Shown: in pieces, positions 17,978 to 25,631 of the stretch
Position numbering within the stretch: the first letter of the stretch is position 1
Layout: each line of letters begins with the position of its first letter
NCBI GenBank assembly: GCA_019637645.1
Contig: JAHBVH010000024.1
Location: 1 to 64,000, forward strand
Length of the DNA stretch: 64,000 nucleotides
Source of the DNA: Caldilineaceae bacterium
GTDB lineage: Bacteria; Chloroflexota; Anaerolineae; Caldilineales; Caldilineaceae
Reading direction: 5' to 3'
Translations under genes and position numbers: made by a program
Notes under the pieces: model-generated
What the model saw: only the letters and a program-made list of their open reading frames with translations
Told to the model about the DNA's origin: nothing
Databases searched by the model: none

Positions 17978-18274
17978 GGCTGTCAATTCCTATAACGAAC
18001 GACGATGAACTGGATTAGTAGCCATCAAAGCGGCCTTCAGAGAGTCTTTTCAAGTGTGATTCGACCAATCACCAGCGGTGTGAAAAAGACAGTAGCGCAG
18101 ATTGTGAATGGGCCAGGGAGTTGGACCTTGAACAATCATCAATAATCAATGACGAATCGTCAATTAGCAATTGATTATTAATGATTTAGTAGATGGTTTC
18201 GGAGACGCCACCGTTATCTGGGCGCTGAAAATCGGAAAGTGTGCTTTCCCGTTTTCGAAGAGTGAGACTGGCGG

Positions 18275-18305
18275 AAATCCTTGTTTCATGCAGGGATTTT
18301 TTTAT
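18275..18305 (+). terminator. Possible extra intrinsic terminator inside the T-box leader
   Basis: AAATCCTTG pairs with CAGGGATTT (one G-U) around a 7-nt loop and is followed at once by a run of T residues (18297-18303, then ATTTT). In the T-box architecture this is where stem III lies, but the T-run makes it look like a working terminator about 50 nt before the T-box sequence. Confidence 0.5.
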
Positions 18306-18377
18306 TTTCTGGGGCTGTTGGCTCGGAAAAGTTGCATGCTGGTCTAAACGGGGTGGCACCGCGGGGTTGTTTGCACA

Positions 18378-18446
18378 AACCTCGTCCCCATATCTATTTT
18401 CTGTCAGAAGGATGGGCAGCAGATCGATATGGCGACGAGGTTTTTT
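18378..18446 (+). terminator. T-box-controlled terminator before trpE
   Basis: AACCTCGTC (18378-18386) pairs with GACGAGGTT (18434-18442), followed by a T-run (18441-18446). The left arm overlaps the 3' half of the antiterminator, so the two structures exclude each other, as in known T-boxes. The intervening 47 nt form a large loop. Confidence 0.85.
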
Positions 18447-18513
18447 GTTGTCTAGCGCTCCTGCCTGGGTGATGTACTTTTCTGTTACAAACTTGTCGGA
18501 AGGAAGAAGGACA

Positions 18514-20031
18514 ATGCCGCCCCACTATAAACCCTCACTTGAGGATGTACGTACCTTAGCCAACGAAGGCAGCATGATCGCAGTCCATCGCGAATTGCCC
18601 GCTGATCTGGAGACGCCGGTTTCGGTCTATTTGAAGTTAACCCAAGGCGCGACCGCTACAGCCCCTAGCTTTTTGCTAGAATCGGTCGAACGGGGCGAGC
18701 AGGTGGGCCGCTATAGCTTTATCGGCGTCAATCCACCGATGACCATCACCGCGATTGGCGATCAAGTGACCATCGGCGCGGCCGGTGGCGCGGTCCTAGA
18801 GACAGTGACCGGCGATCCCCTCCAAGTGGTCAAAGAGCTGATGGCTGGTCGCCATTCGGTCAAGATGCCCGGACTGCCCCTCTTCAATGGTGGCGTGGTT
18901 GGCTACTTTGGTTATGATCTGGTGCGCTTTATGGAGCGCTTGCCCGCCACAGCCAAACGGACATTAGATGTTCCGGACATGGTGCTGCTCATGGCCGAAA
19001 ATTTGGTGGTCTTTGACCATGTCCGCCATAAGCTGATTGTGATTGCCAACATGCGGGCCGAAGGTAATCTCCGCGCCGCCTATGCCGATGCCATTGCGCG
19101 GATCGATAGCATTATTTCGCGCCTTCACCAACCGTTAGTGCCGCCCCAACCCAAAGTTTGTACGAGCCAAGAGCCGTGGCGCAGCAATCTCACCCAGCCG
19201 GCCTTTGAGGAGAATGTCCGCAAAGCCAAGGAATATATTGGGGCGGGTGATATTTTTCAGGTGGTGCTCAGCCAACGCTTGAGCCGCCCAACCGAGGCAG
19301 ACCCCTTTACCATTTATCGGGCCTTGCGCATGCTCAACCCGTCGCCCTATATGTATTTTCTGGACTTTGCGGGCGTAGCCGGGATGGAGGGCGAACCCGT
19401 CCATATTATCGGTTCCAGCCCAGAGATGCATGTCCGGTTGGAAAATAGCGCGGCCTTCCTCCACCCGATTGCAGGCACCCGGTGGCGGGGCAAGACCCAG
19501 GCCGAAGATGACCAACTCGCCCAGGAGCTGTTGGAAGATCCCAAAGAGCGGGCCGAGCATGTAATGTTGGTCGATCTCGGGCGCAACGACTTGGGCCGCG
19601 TCTGTGAATATGGTACCGTCCAAGTGCCGACGATGATGACCATTGAGCGCTACAGCCATGTTATGCATATTGTGAGTGACGTGCGTGGCAAGGTCAACCC
19701 CGAGCACGATGCCTATAGCTTGCTGCGGGCGACCTTCCCCGCGGGGACGGTGAGCGGCGCGCCCAAAGTGCGGGCGATGGAGATTATTGAGGAGCTGGAA
19801 GGCATCCAGCGTGGTCCCTATGCCGGTGCCGTGGGCTATATTGACTATGACGGTAATATGGACACCTGTATCACCATTCGCACGATCACGATGAAGGGCA
19901 AAGTCTGTAACCTCCAGGCGGGGGGTGGCATTGTGGCGGATAGTGACCCCACCTACGAATTCAACGAGTCGATGAACAAGATGAAGGCGTTGTCGGTCGC
20001 GGTGCAGCAGGCCGAAGAAGGATTGTTATAA
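18514..20031 (+). CDS. trpE: Anthranilate synthase component I
   Basis: 505 residues from the ATG at 18514 with AGGAAGAAGG upstream. The open frame extends to 18241, but that part translates the T-box leader and is not coding. TrpE converts chorismate and ammonia (from TrpG) to anthranilate. The N-terminal Trp-feedback region is present (FLLESVERGEQVGRYSF, with the LLES motif). The chorismate-binding domain has GAGDIFQVVLSQRLSRP, IAGTRWRGKTQ, DLGRNDLGRVCEYGTV and FPAGTVSGAPKVRAME. The stop overlaps the next start (TAATG). First gene of the T-box operon. Confidence 0.97.
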   Translation: MPPHYKPSLEDVRTLANEGSMIAVHRELPADLETPVSVYLKLTQGATATAPSFLLESVERGEQVGRYSFIGVNPPMTITAIGDQVTIGAAGGAVLETVTGDPLQVVKELMAGRHSVKMPGLPLFNGGVVGYFGYDLVRFMERLPATAKRTLDVPDMVLLMAENLVVFDHVRHKLIVIANMRAEGNLRAAYADAIARIDSIISRLHQPLVPPQPKVCTSQEPWRSNLTQPAFEENVRKAKEYIGAGDIFQVVLSQRLSRPTEADPFTIYRALRMLNPSPYMYFLDFAGVAGMEGEPVHIIGSSPEMHVRLENSAAFLHPIAGTRWRGKTQAEDDQLAQELLEDPKERAEHVMLVDLGRNDLGRVCEYGTVQVPTMMTIERYSHVMHIVSDVRGKVNPEHDAYSLLRATFPAGTVSGAPKVRAMEIIEELEGIQRGPYAGAVGYIDYDGNMDTCITIRTITMKGKVCNLQAGGGIVADSDPTYEFNESMNKMKALSVAVQQAEEGLL

Positions 20032-20420
20032 TGTCACAGGTCAAGATCTATGGCTATCAAGGGAAGCTCAACCCGATCAAAGCGCGGCTCTCTGATGTCA
20101 TTCATAGCTGTGTGGTGGAAGCGCTCCACTTCCCGCCGGATAAACGCGCCCACCGCTTTTTCCCGTTGGCTGCCGAAGACTTTTATTACCCCGACGGGCG
20201 CACCGATGCCTATACCATCATTGAAATCATGATGATCAGCGGGCGCACGGTCGAGACCAAAAAGCGCTTGGTGCGCCTGCTCTTTGACCGGATCGCGGCT
20301 ACATTGGGCATTGCGCAAAACGATCTAGAAATCTGCATCACCGAGAGCCCCGCCACAGACTGGGGGTTTCGGGGAATGCATGGCGATGAAATCAAGTTAA
20401 CCTATCAAATCAATGTATAA
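20031..20420 (+). CDS. Tautomerase-fold protein (Tautomerase_2-like) without N-terminal proline
   Basis: 129 residues, translationally coupled to trpE (stop and start overlap by one base). Sequence pattern and length fit the Tautomerase_2 group: an early beta strand VKIYGYQGKL, ALHFPPDKRAHRFFP, IIEIMMISGRTVETKKRLVRLLF, LEICITESPATDWGFRG. Enzymes of this superfamily use Pro1, exposed after Met removal. Here residue 2 is Ser, so the usual catalytic base is absent. It could be a non-catalytic or differently working member; its place between trpE and trpS suggests a link to chorismate or tryptophan metabolism, which is inference only. Confidence 0.8.
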   Translation: MSQVKIYGYQGKLNPIKARLSDVIHSCVVEALHFPPDKRAHRFFPLAAEDFYYPDGRTDAYTIIEIMMISGRTVETKKRLVRLLFDRIAATLGIAQNDLEICITESPATDWGFRGMHGDEIKLTYQINV

Positions 20421-20423
20421 CCC

Positions 20424-20470
20424 TATCGGGGCGTCTATCGGGGCGTCTATCGGGGCGTCTATCGGGGCGT
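20424..20470. repeat. 12-bp tandem repeat, four copies
   Basis: TATCGGGGCGTC is repeated at 20424, 20436, 20448 and (short of the final base) 20460, filling most of the 70-bp gap between the tautomerase-fold gene and trpS. The trpS ribosome-binding site lies just after it. Possibly slippage-made; no coding role. Confidence 0.95.
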
Positions 20471-20490
20471 GAGGACTAAAGGAGAAGGTT

Positions 20491-21549
20491 ATGAGCGGGA
20501 AAAAGCGGATCTTGACCGGTGATCGCACCACCGGCAAACTGCATCTAGGCCATTTTATTGGCAGCCACCGGCACCGGTTGGCCTTTCAGAACGAGTATGA
20601 ATGTTTCTTTTTGCTCGCCGATCTGCATATGCTGACCACCAAGAATGAAAAGTCAGACATTGAAAAGACCGCCGACAATGCGCGCGATATTGTGATGGAT
20701 CATCTTGCCATTGGGATCGATCCCAAAGTGGCTACCTTCTGTCTCCAATCGGCGATCCACGAAACCTATGAACTGCAACTCTTGATCAGCAGCTTGGTCA
20801 CCGTTGAGCGGTTGCAACAGTTGCCCACGATCAAGGACATGGCGAATTCAGCGGGTTTAGAGCAGATCCCCTATGCCTTGTTGGGCTATCCAGTTCTGCA
20901 AGCGGCGGATATTCTGTTGCCACGTGCCAACTTAGTGCCAGTGGGCAAGGACAATGAGAGCCATGTCGAGATCACCCGCCAGATTGCGCGGCGCTTTAAC
21001 AACGCCTATGGCGAAGTCTTTCCCATCCCCGAATCTTACGTGATTGGTGGCACATTGGTTGGCACCGATGGTCAGGCCAAGATGAGCAAAAGCCTGGGCA
21101 ATACGATCATGTTGAGCGACGATGCCAACACCGTGCGCAAACAGGTGACCGGGATGTACACCGATCCCAACCGGATTCGCTCCGATGTGCCGGGCCGTGT
21201 GGAAGGCAACCCCGTCTTTATCTATCACGACTACTTTAACCCCAATCAGGCCGAAGTCGAGGATCTCAAAACCCGCTATAGTGAAGGCCGCGTGGGGGAT
21301 GTCGAAGTCAAAGAGAAATTGATCGTCGCCATCAACAATTTCCTAGACCCCGCCCGCGAGCGGCGTGCCTACTATGAAAGCCAGACCGGCTTTGTCGATG
21401 AACTGATCTATGAGGGTACCCTCCGCGCACGGGAAGAGGCCAAAGCGACCATTTTGGAAGTGCGCAAAGCCATGGGGCTGACCGGTGCCTGGAACCGGAT
21501 CAGCCGCTCTGCCGAACGCCGCCGCAAGAAAAATGCCGCGGAAGCGTAA
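20491..21549 (+). CDS. trpS: Tryptophanyl-tRNA synthetase
   Basis: 352 residues; charges tRNA-Trp, the ligand of the T-box at the head of this operon. Class I signatures are clear: the HIGH-type motif GKLHLGHFIGS at about residues 15-25 and KMSKSLGN at about residues 198-205. The start follows AAAGGAGAAGG. Having trpS under a Trp T-box gives direct feedback: uncharged tRNA turns on both Trp synthesis and the synthetase. The C-terminal tail is basic (RRRKKN). Whether it is the only trpS in the genome cannot be judged from this window. Confidence 0.95.
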   Translation: MSGKKRILTGDRTTGKLHLGHFIGSHRHRLAFQNEYECFFLLADLHMLTTKNEKSDIEKTADNARDIVMDHLAIGIDPKVATFCLQSAIHETYELQLLISSLVTVERLQQLPTIKDMANSAGLEQIPYALLGYPVLQAADILLPRANLVPVGKDNESHVEITRQIARRFNNAYGEVFPIPESYVIGGTLVGTDGQAKMSKSLGNTIMLSDDANTVRKQVTGMYTDPNRIRSDVPGRVEGNPVFIYHDYFNPNQAEVEDLKTRYSEGRVGDVEVKEKLIVAINNFLDPARERRAYYESQTGFVDELIYEGTLRAREEAKATILEVRKAMGLTGAWNRISRSAERRRKKNAAEA

Positions 21550-21606
21550 TTTTCAACGTGTATCAAAGATAGCGTGTACCAATACGTACCAAGATGAGGT
21601 ATCCAC

Positions 21607-22287
21607 ATGGCGATGACACTGGACCAAGTCGTCCCCTGGGGCCGATCGTTTGCTGAATATCAACTGATGTTTGACCTGTCGCCCCAGGTGTTACGGGGCA
21701 AGATTTTGGGCTGTGGCGATGGACCGGCAAGCTTTAACGCCGAGTTGACCGCCCACGGCGGTGACGTGATCTCGGTTGACCCGATCTATGCCTTTAGTGG
21801 CGCGCAGATTGAAGAACGGGTGCGGGCCACCTACCAGACGGTCGTAGCTCAGGTGCAACAGAGTCTGGACGATTATGTCTGGACCCGTTTTCGCGATCCG
21901 CTTGAACTCGGTGAACATCGCCTAGCGGCCATGCGCGATTTTCTGGCCGACTATGCCGCCGGTCAAGCCGAAGGACGCTATCAGCCACAAACACTGCCGA
22001 CGCTCGCCTTTGCCGATGAGAGCTTTGACCTAGCGCTGAGTTCCCATTTTCTTTTTCTCTATTCCGAGCAGCTTTCCTATGCTTTTCATCAGGCGGCTGT
22101 GCTCGAAATGTGCCGAGTGGCGACCGAAGTGCGGATCTTTCCCTTGTTGGATCTAAAGTGTTGTCTTTCGCGCCATCTCGCGCCTCTACAAGCCGAACTG
22201 ACGAGCCAAGGGTATCACGTCACCATCGCTCCCGTTCCCTATGAATTTCAACGCGGCGGTAACCAGATGTTGCGCATCCGCCGCTGA
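21607..22287 (+). CDS. SAM-dependent methyltransferase-like protein
   Basis: 226 residues. A class I methyltransferase pattern: glycine motif I ILGCGDGPASFNAEL, acidic motif end VISVDPIYAF, and a later FADESFDLALSSHFLFLYSEQL (motif IV region). A long helical insert separates motifs I and IV. The last part (RIFPLLDLKCCLSRHL ... GGNQMLRIRR) fits the closing beta strands. Related proteins are usually annotated only as methyltransferase domain proteins. Located within the trp operon, 57 bp after trpS and 42 bp before trpG. Substrate unknown. Confidence 0.75.
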   Translation: MAMTLDQVVPWGRSFAEYQLMFDLSPQVLRGKILGCGDGPASFNAELTAHGGDVISVDPIYAFSGAQIEERVRATYQTVVAQVQQSLDDYVWTRFRDPLELGEHRLAAMRDFLADYAAGQAEGRYQPQTLPTLAFADESFDLALSSHFLFLYSEQLSYAFHQAAVLEMCRVATEVRIFPLLDLKCCLSRHLAPLQAELTSQGYHVTIAPVPYEFQRGGNQMLRIRR

Positions 22288-22329
22288 GCCGATTGCTGAA
22301 CCAGCAAAGTGTATCAGAAGGATAAATGT

Positions 22330-22896
22330 ATGATTGCAGTCATCGACAACTACGACAGCTTTACCTACAATTTAGTGCAATTCCTAGGGGAAATTGGGGC
22401 AAAAGATATTCGGGTTTGGCGCAACGATGCCATTGATGTCGAAGAATTGGCCGAACTGCGCCCCCATCACATTGTGGTGAGCCCAGGGCCAGGCTCGCCC
22501 GAGAAAGATAGCGGGATTAGCAACGATGTCATCCGCATTTTGGGTGAAACGACACCGGTGCTAGGCGTCTGTCTGGGCCAACAGTGTATTGGCCATGTCT
22601 TTGGCGGCAAGGTGATCCGCGCACCCCGCTTAATGCATGGCAAAGTGAGCCCGGTGCAGCACAATGGGCAGGGCATTTTCAAAAATGTGCCAAGCCCCTT
22701 TACGGCCACGCGCTATCACAGCTTGATCGTCGAGGAACCTTTGCCTGCTGTGCTGGAAGCGACTGCCCACACCGCCGAGGGGGAACTCATGGGGCTACGT
22801 CACAAAACTTTGCCTATTGTGGGCGTACAATTCCACCCAGAGAGCATTCTAACGGCCTATGGCAAAGAGATGTTAGCCAACTTCTTGAAGATGTAG
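22330..22896 (+). CDS. trpG: Anthranilate synthase component II (glutamine amidotransferase)
   Basis: 188 residues from the ATG at 22330, with GAAGGATAA before it. It hydrolyses glutamine and passes ammonia to TrpE. The class I amidotransferase triad is visible: Cys81 (GVCLGQQ), His169 and Glu171 (GVQFHPES). The oxyanion-type motif SPGPGSPEKDSGIS is also typical. It could also serve PabB if one exists elsewhere, but the location with trpE, trpD and trpC supports anthranilate synthesis. Confidence 0.96.
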   Translation: MIAVIDNYDSFTYNLVQFLGEIGAKDIRVWRNDAIDVEELAELRPHHIVVSPGPGSPEKDSGISNDVIRILGETTPVLGVCLGQQCIGHVFGGKVIRAPRLMHGKVSPVQHNGQGIFKNVPSPFTATRYHSLIVEEPLPAVLEATAHTAEGELMGLRHKTLPIVGVQFHPESILTAYGKEMLANFLKM

Positions 22897-22910
22897 CAGA
22901 CGAGCCAATC

Positions 22911-23534
22911 ATGATTCGAGCACTTTTGACCGATCTAGATGGCGTGATCCGGCTGTGGGATGGCGATGCCGACCGTCACACCGAGCATATCTGTGGTCTA
23001 CCATCGGGTGCGTTACACCAAGCGGCTTTTGCACCAGAGCTCTTGGTCCCAGCCATTACCGGCCAAGTCACCGATGAAACCTGGCGACAACAGGTGACGG
23101 CACGCTTGGCAAGCTTGGTGCCCACGGCGGCGGCGGCCAAGGCGGTTCAGTTATGGTCGGCATCGGCTGGGACCATCGATCTGGCGCTTCTGGCCCTGGT
23201 GCGGCGCTGTCGCCAACAGGTGCCGGTTGTGCTGGTGACAAACGCCACCTCGCGGCTACCGGCTGATCTAGATCGGCTGGGTCTGCTGGCCGAGTTTGAT
23301 CATATCATCAACTCTTCGGTGGTAGGTTATCACAAACCGCATCCAACGATCTATCAGGCGGCATTGGCCGCGGCTGGGGTAACGGCCTCGGAAGCGTTTT
23401 TCCTGGATGACAGTGCTGCGAATGTTACCGCGGCTAGTACATTGGGGTTGGTGGGGTATCTCTATCGTACGCCAGCCGCATTACAAGCCACGCTGCATAA
23501 GCATGGCCTGTTGGGCTCTGAAAGTATCGTATGA
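22911..23534 (+). CDS. HAD-superfamily hydrolase
   Basis: 207 residues from the ATG at 22911; the longer open frame starting at 22584 overlaps trpG and is not coding. HAD motifs are present: motif I LLTDLDGVIRLW (Asp nucleophile and second Asp), motif II LVTNATS, motif III Lys in VGYHKPHPTIY, and motif IV FLDDSAANV. The small cap suggests a subfamily I phosphatase acting on a small phosphorylated metabolite. It overlaps the next gene by 4 bp (ATGA). No known trp-pathway step needs a HAD enzyme, so its role here is unclear. Confidence 0.85.
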   Translation: MIRALLTDLDGVIRLWDGDADRHTEHICGLPSGALHQAAFAPELLVPAITGQVTDETWRQQVTARLASLVPTAAAAKAVQLWSASAGTIDLALLALVRRCRQQVPVVLVTNATSRLPADLDRLGLLAEFDHIINSSVVGYHKPHPTIYQAALAAAGVTASEAFFLDDSAANVTAASTLGLVGYLYRTPAALQATLHKHGLLGSESIV

Positions 23535-24547
23535 ACGATCTAACTACAACGATTCACACCTATCTGACCACGGCGCCGACGAGCAATTTTCTCCAGCGCC
23601 CTGTCGCGATGCTCGACCACTGGCAAGGTAGCAGTAATCTGCTCTGGCGAGTCAACTGCGCCGGTGAAGACGCGGTGGTCAAGCTCTATCTAGACGCCGG
23701 GCAGGCGCGGGGACGCCGGCAATTTGACGGCCACCAATGCTTTAGCCCCTTGGGCTTGGCCCCCCAACCGCTCTGGTTTGATCGCCATCCGGCGGGGCTA
23801 GCGCGCCAAGTGTTGGTCTACCGCTGGGCCCCGGGGCGCCCACTGGACGCGCCAACGGACGCACCGTTGGTCGCCTTGGCCCAAACGGTGGCCCAAGTGC
23901 ATGGCAGTGATCCCACCACTGTGCGCCGCTTTTGTCCGAACCCACTGAACCTAGACTATCTCTGGCGGGTACTTCAGGGCGGTTTGGGGCCGTTGGACGC
24001 GTGGTTACACGCCCAGCAGGCAACCCTAGTACAACACCAGTTCACTATGCTAGCAACCCAGGCGCAGACCCTGGTCGAAGCCGCGCTACCGCTCTGGCAG
24101 CAGATACCGCCCACGCCGGTGCATGGCGATCTAAAGCTGGAAAATGCCCTGGACAGCTTTGGTCAAGTGCTTTTGCTTGATTGGGAAATGTTCGGCTTGG
24201 GCGACCCGGCCTATGAGGTAGCGACCTTTTTACAGAGCATTCAGGCGCACCTACCAGCAGACGTCGCCGACCTGTGGCTGGAAAGTTATCGCATGCGCTT
24301 TGACCAACCAGGGCTGGCCCAACGCATTGCCGTCTACCAGCGGCTGTTGCCTTTCCAGGCGGTTGCTTATTTACTGCATGGTCTGCGCCAACAGAGCCCG
24401 ACCGAGCTGCCCCTGTTGCGCGAAAACCAACCTTTTCTGGTCGCCACGTTGAACTTGGCTTTTACACAAGCGGCCAACGCGCTCCAAGGGGAGCCCAACG
24501 ACCTAACTCAAGCGCTTGAGTCGCTCTTACTCCGCGTGCTTGGGTAG
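23531..24547 (+). CDS. Aminoglycoside phosphotransferase (APH)-family kinase
   Basis: 338 residues. Kinase-like fold with an N-lobe Lys (DAVVKLYL), catalytic loop PVHGDLKLENAL (Asp as base, Asn as metal ligand), and LLLDWEMFGLGDPAYEVATFL (DFG-equivalent Asp). Many chromosomal members phosphorylate small metabolites such as sugars, choline or homoserine; antibiotic resistance is not implied. Its start overlaps the HAD stop (ATGA), so kinase and phosphatase are coupled and may act on the same compound. 40 bp separate it from trpD. Confidence 0.85.
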   Translation: MNDLTTTIHTYLTTAPTSNFLQRPVAMLDHWQGSSNLLWRVNCAGEDAVVKLYLDAGQARGRRQFDGHQCFSPLGLAPQPLWFDRHPAGLARQVLVYRWAPGRPLDAPTDAPLVALAQTVAQVHGSDPTTVRRFCPNPLNLDYLWRVLQGGLGPLDAWLHAQQATLVQHQFTMLATQAQTLVEAALPLWQQIPPTPVHGDLKLENALDSFGQVLLLDWEMFGLGDPAYEVATFLQSIQAHLPADVADLWLESYRMRFDQPGLAQRIAVYQRLLPFQAVAYLLHGLRQQSPTELPLLRENQPFLVATLNLAFTQAANALQGEPNDLTQALESLLLRVLG

Positions 24548-24587
24548 CTATGTTGCTGTATCAAACCGCATTACATGAGGGGGAATC

Positions 24588-25625
24588 ATGTCACAAAGTG
24601 CAATTCAGCAGGCAATCCACCTGCTCTTTGAGCGGCAAAACTTGACTGCCGCCCAAGCCGACGCGGCAATGACCGAGATTATGGGGGGCGAAGCAACGCC
24701 CGCGCAGATTGGCGCGTTTCTCGCGGCCCTGCGCATGAAGGGCGAGACCGTGGACGAGATCACCGGCTGTGCCAGCGCCATGAAACGGAGCGCGATTCAA
24801 GTGCGGCCTAACATCGGCGATATTCCCCTGGTGGATGTGGTGGGCACCGGTGGTGATATCTCGCATACCTTTAATATTAGCACGACGGCGGCCTTTGTGG
24901 TGGCCGGTTGTGGGGTCAAGGTTGCCAAACATGGCAATCGGTCGGTGAGCAGCCGCAGTGGTGCCGCCGATGTGTTGATGGCCCTGGGCGCGAATATTCA
25001 ACTGAGCGCCGAACAGTCGGCTACCTGTATCGAAGAGATTGGCTTTACCTTTCTCTTCGCGCCTGTCTATCACCCCGCGATGAAATTTGCCATTGGGCCG
25101 CGTCGGGAACTGGCGGCGCGCACGGTCTTCAATATCTTGGGGCCGCTGACCAACCCGGCCAGCGCCACCAATCTCCACATCGGCGTCTACGATCCGGCCC
25201 TCACCGAACCGATGGCACAGGTGTTGGGCCAAATGGGGGCGCGGGCCGCGTTCGTGGTCCACGGGGCCGATCGGCTGGACGAGTTGAGCGTGACCGGGGT
25301 CAATCGGGTGAGCCATTGGCAGAACGGCGCGGTCCAAACTTTTGATCTAGACCCAACTGCATTAGGATTAGCACCGGCGACGATTGCCGACTTGCGGGGC
25401 GGCGATGCCGAAGAAAACGCGCAGATCACACTGGGCATTCTGCGCGGCGAAATTCACGGCCCCAAGCGAGATGCCGTCCTGTTGAACGCCGCGGCGGGCT
25501 TGTGTACCGAAGGCCGCGATTGGCAAGCCGGGCTCCAACAAGCGCGCACCAGTATTGATAGCGGTGCCGCCCTCCGTGTGCTCGACGCGTTTGTTCAGAA
25601 GACGCAAAGTTTTGGAAAAGAGTAA
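24588..25625 (+). CDS. trpD: Anthranilate phosphoribosyltransferase
   Basis: 345 residues. It joins anthranilate to PRPP to give phosphoribosylanthranilate. Conserved motifs are VVGTGGDISHTFNIST (PRPP-binding GTGGD), KVAKHGNRSVSSRSGAADVL (KHGNR), FLFAPVYHPAMKFAIGPRRELAARTVFN and HGADRLDEL. Start with GAGGGGGAA upstream. The intergenic gap to trpC is only a few bases. Intact and of normal length. Confidence 0.97.
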   Translation: MSQSAIQQAIHLLFERQNLTAAQADAAMTEIMGGEATPAQIGAFLAALRMKGETVDEITGCASAMKRSAIQVRPNIGDIPLVDVVGTGGDISHTFNISTTAAFVVAGCGVKVAKHGNRSVSSRSGAADVLMALGANIQLSAEQSATCIEEIGFTFLFAPVYHPAMKFAIGPRRELAARTVFNILGPLTNPASATNLHIGVYDPALTEPMAQVLGQMGARAAFVVHGADRLDELSVTGVNRVSHWQNGAVQTFDLDPTALGLAPATIADLRGGDAEENAQITLGILRGEIHGPKRDAVLLNAAAGLCTEGRDWQAGLQQARTSIDSGAALRVLDAFVQKTQSFGKE

Positions 25626-25631
25626 CCGACC

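Larger units (their letters stand above)
17985..18447 (+). promoter_or_regulatory. T-box riboswitch, tryptophan specificity (UGG specifier)
   Basis: A leader of about 460 nt with the T-box landmarks in order. Distal stem I motifs are CAGAGAG (18038-18044) and GGTGTGAAA (18077-18085). The specifier loop reads GAA-TGG-G, with the Trp codon at 18109-18111. The T-box proper TGGCACCGCG is at 18354-18363, followed by the complementary CCTCGTCCCC. The tRNA-pairing bulge is TGGC, whose variable base C matches a G discriminator as in bacterial tRNA-Trp. CCTCGTC can pair either inside the antiterminator region or with GACGAGG at 18434-18440 to form the terminator. Uncharged tRNA-Trp should favour readthrough into trpE. 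Identified by eye from the motif set. Confidence 0.9.

Noticed and set aside
18241..18513. N-terminal extension of the TrpE reading frame
   Set aside because: This stretch is the T-box antiterminator/terminator region; the ATG at 18514 has the ribosome-binding site and the family N-terminus.
22584..22910. Upstream extension of the HAD frame
   Set aside because: It lies within trpG in another frame; the HAD motif I begins at the ATG at 22911.
23531..24547. Aminoglycoside resistance gene
   Set aside because: The APH fold is shared by many metabolite kinases; operon context gives no support for antibiotic resistance.
24591..25337. 248-codon open frame on the minus strand
   Set aside because: Antisense to trpD, which is complete and conserved.
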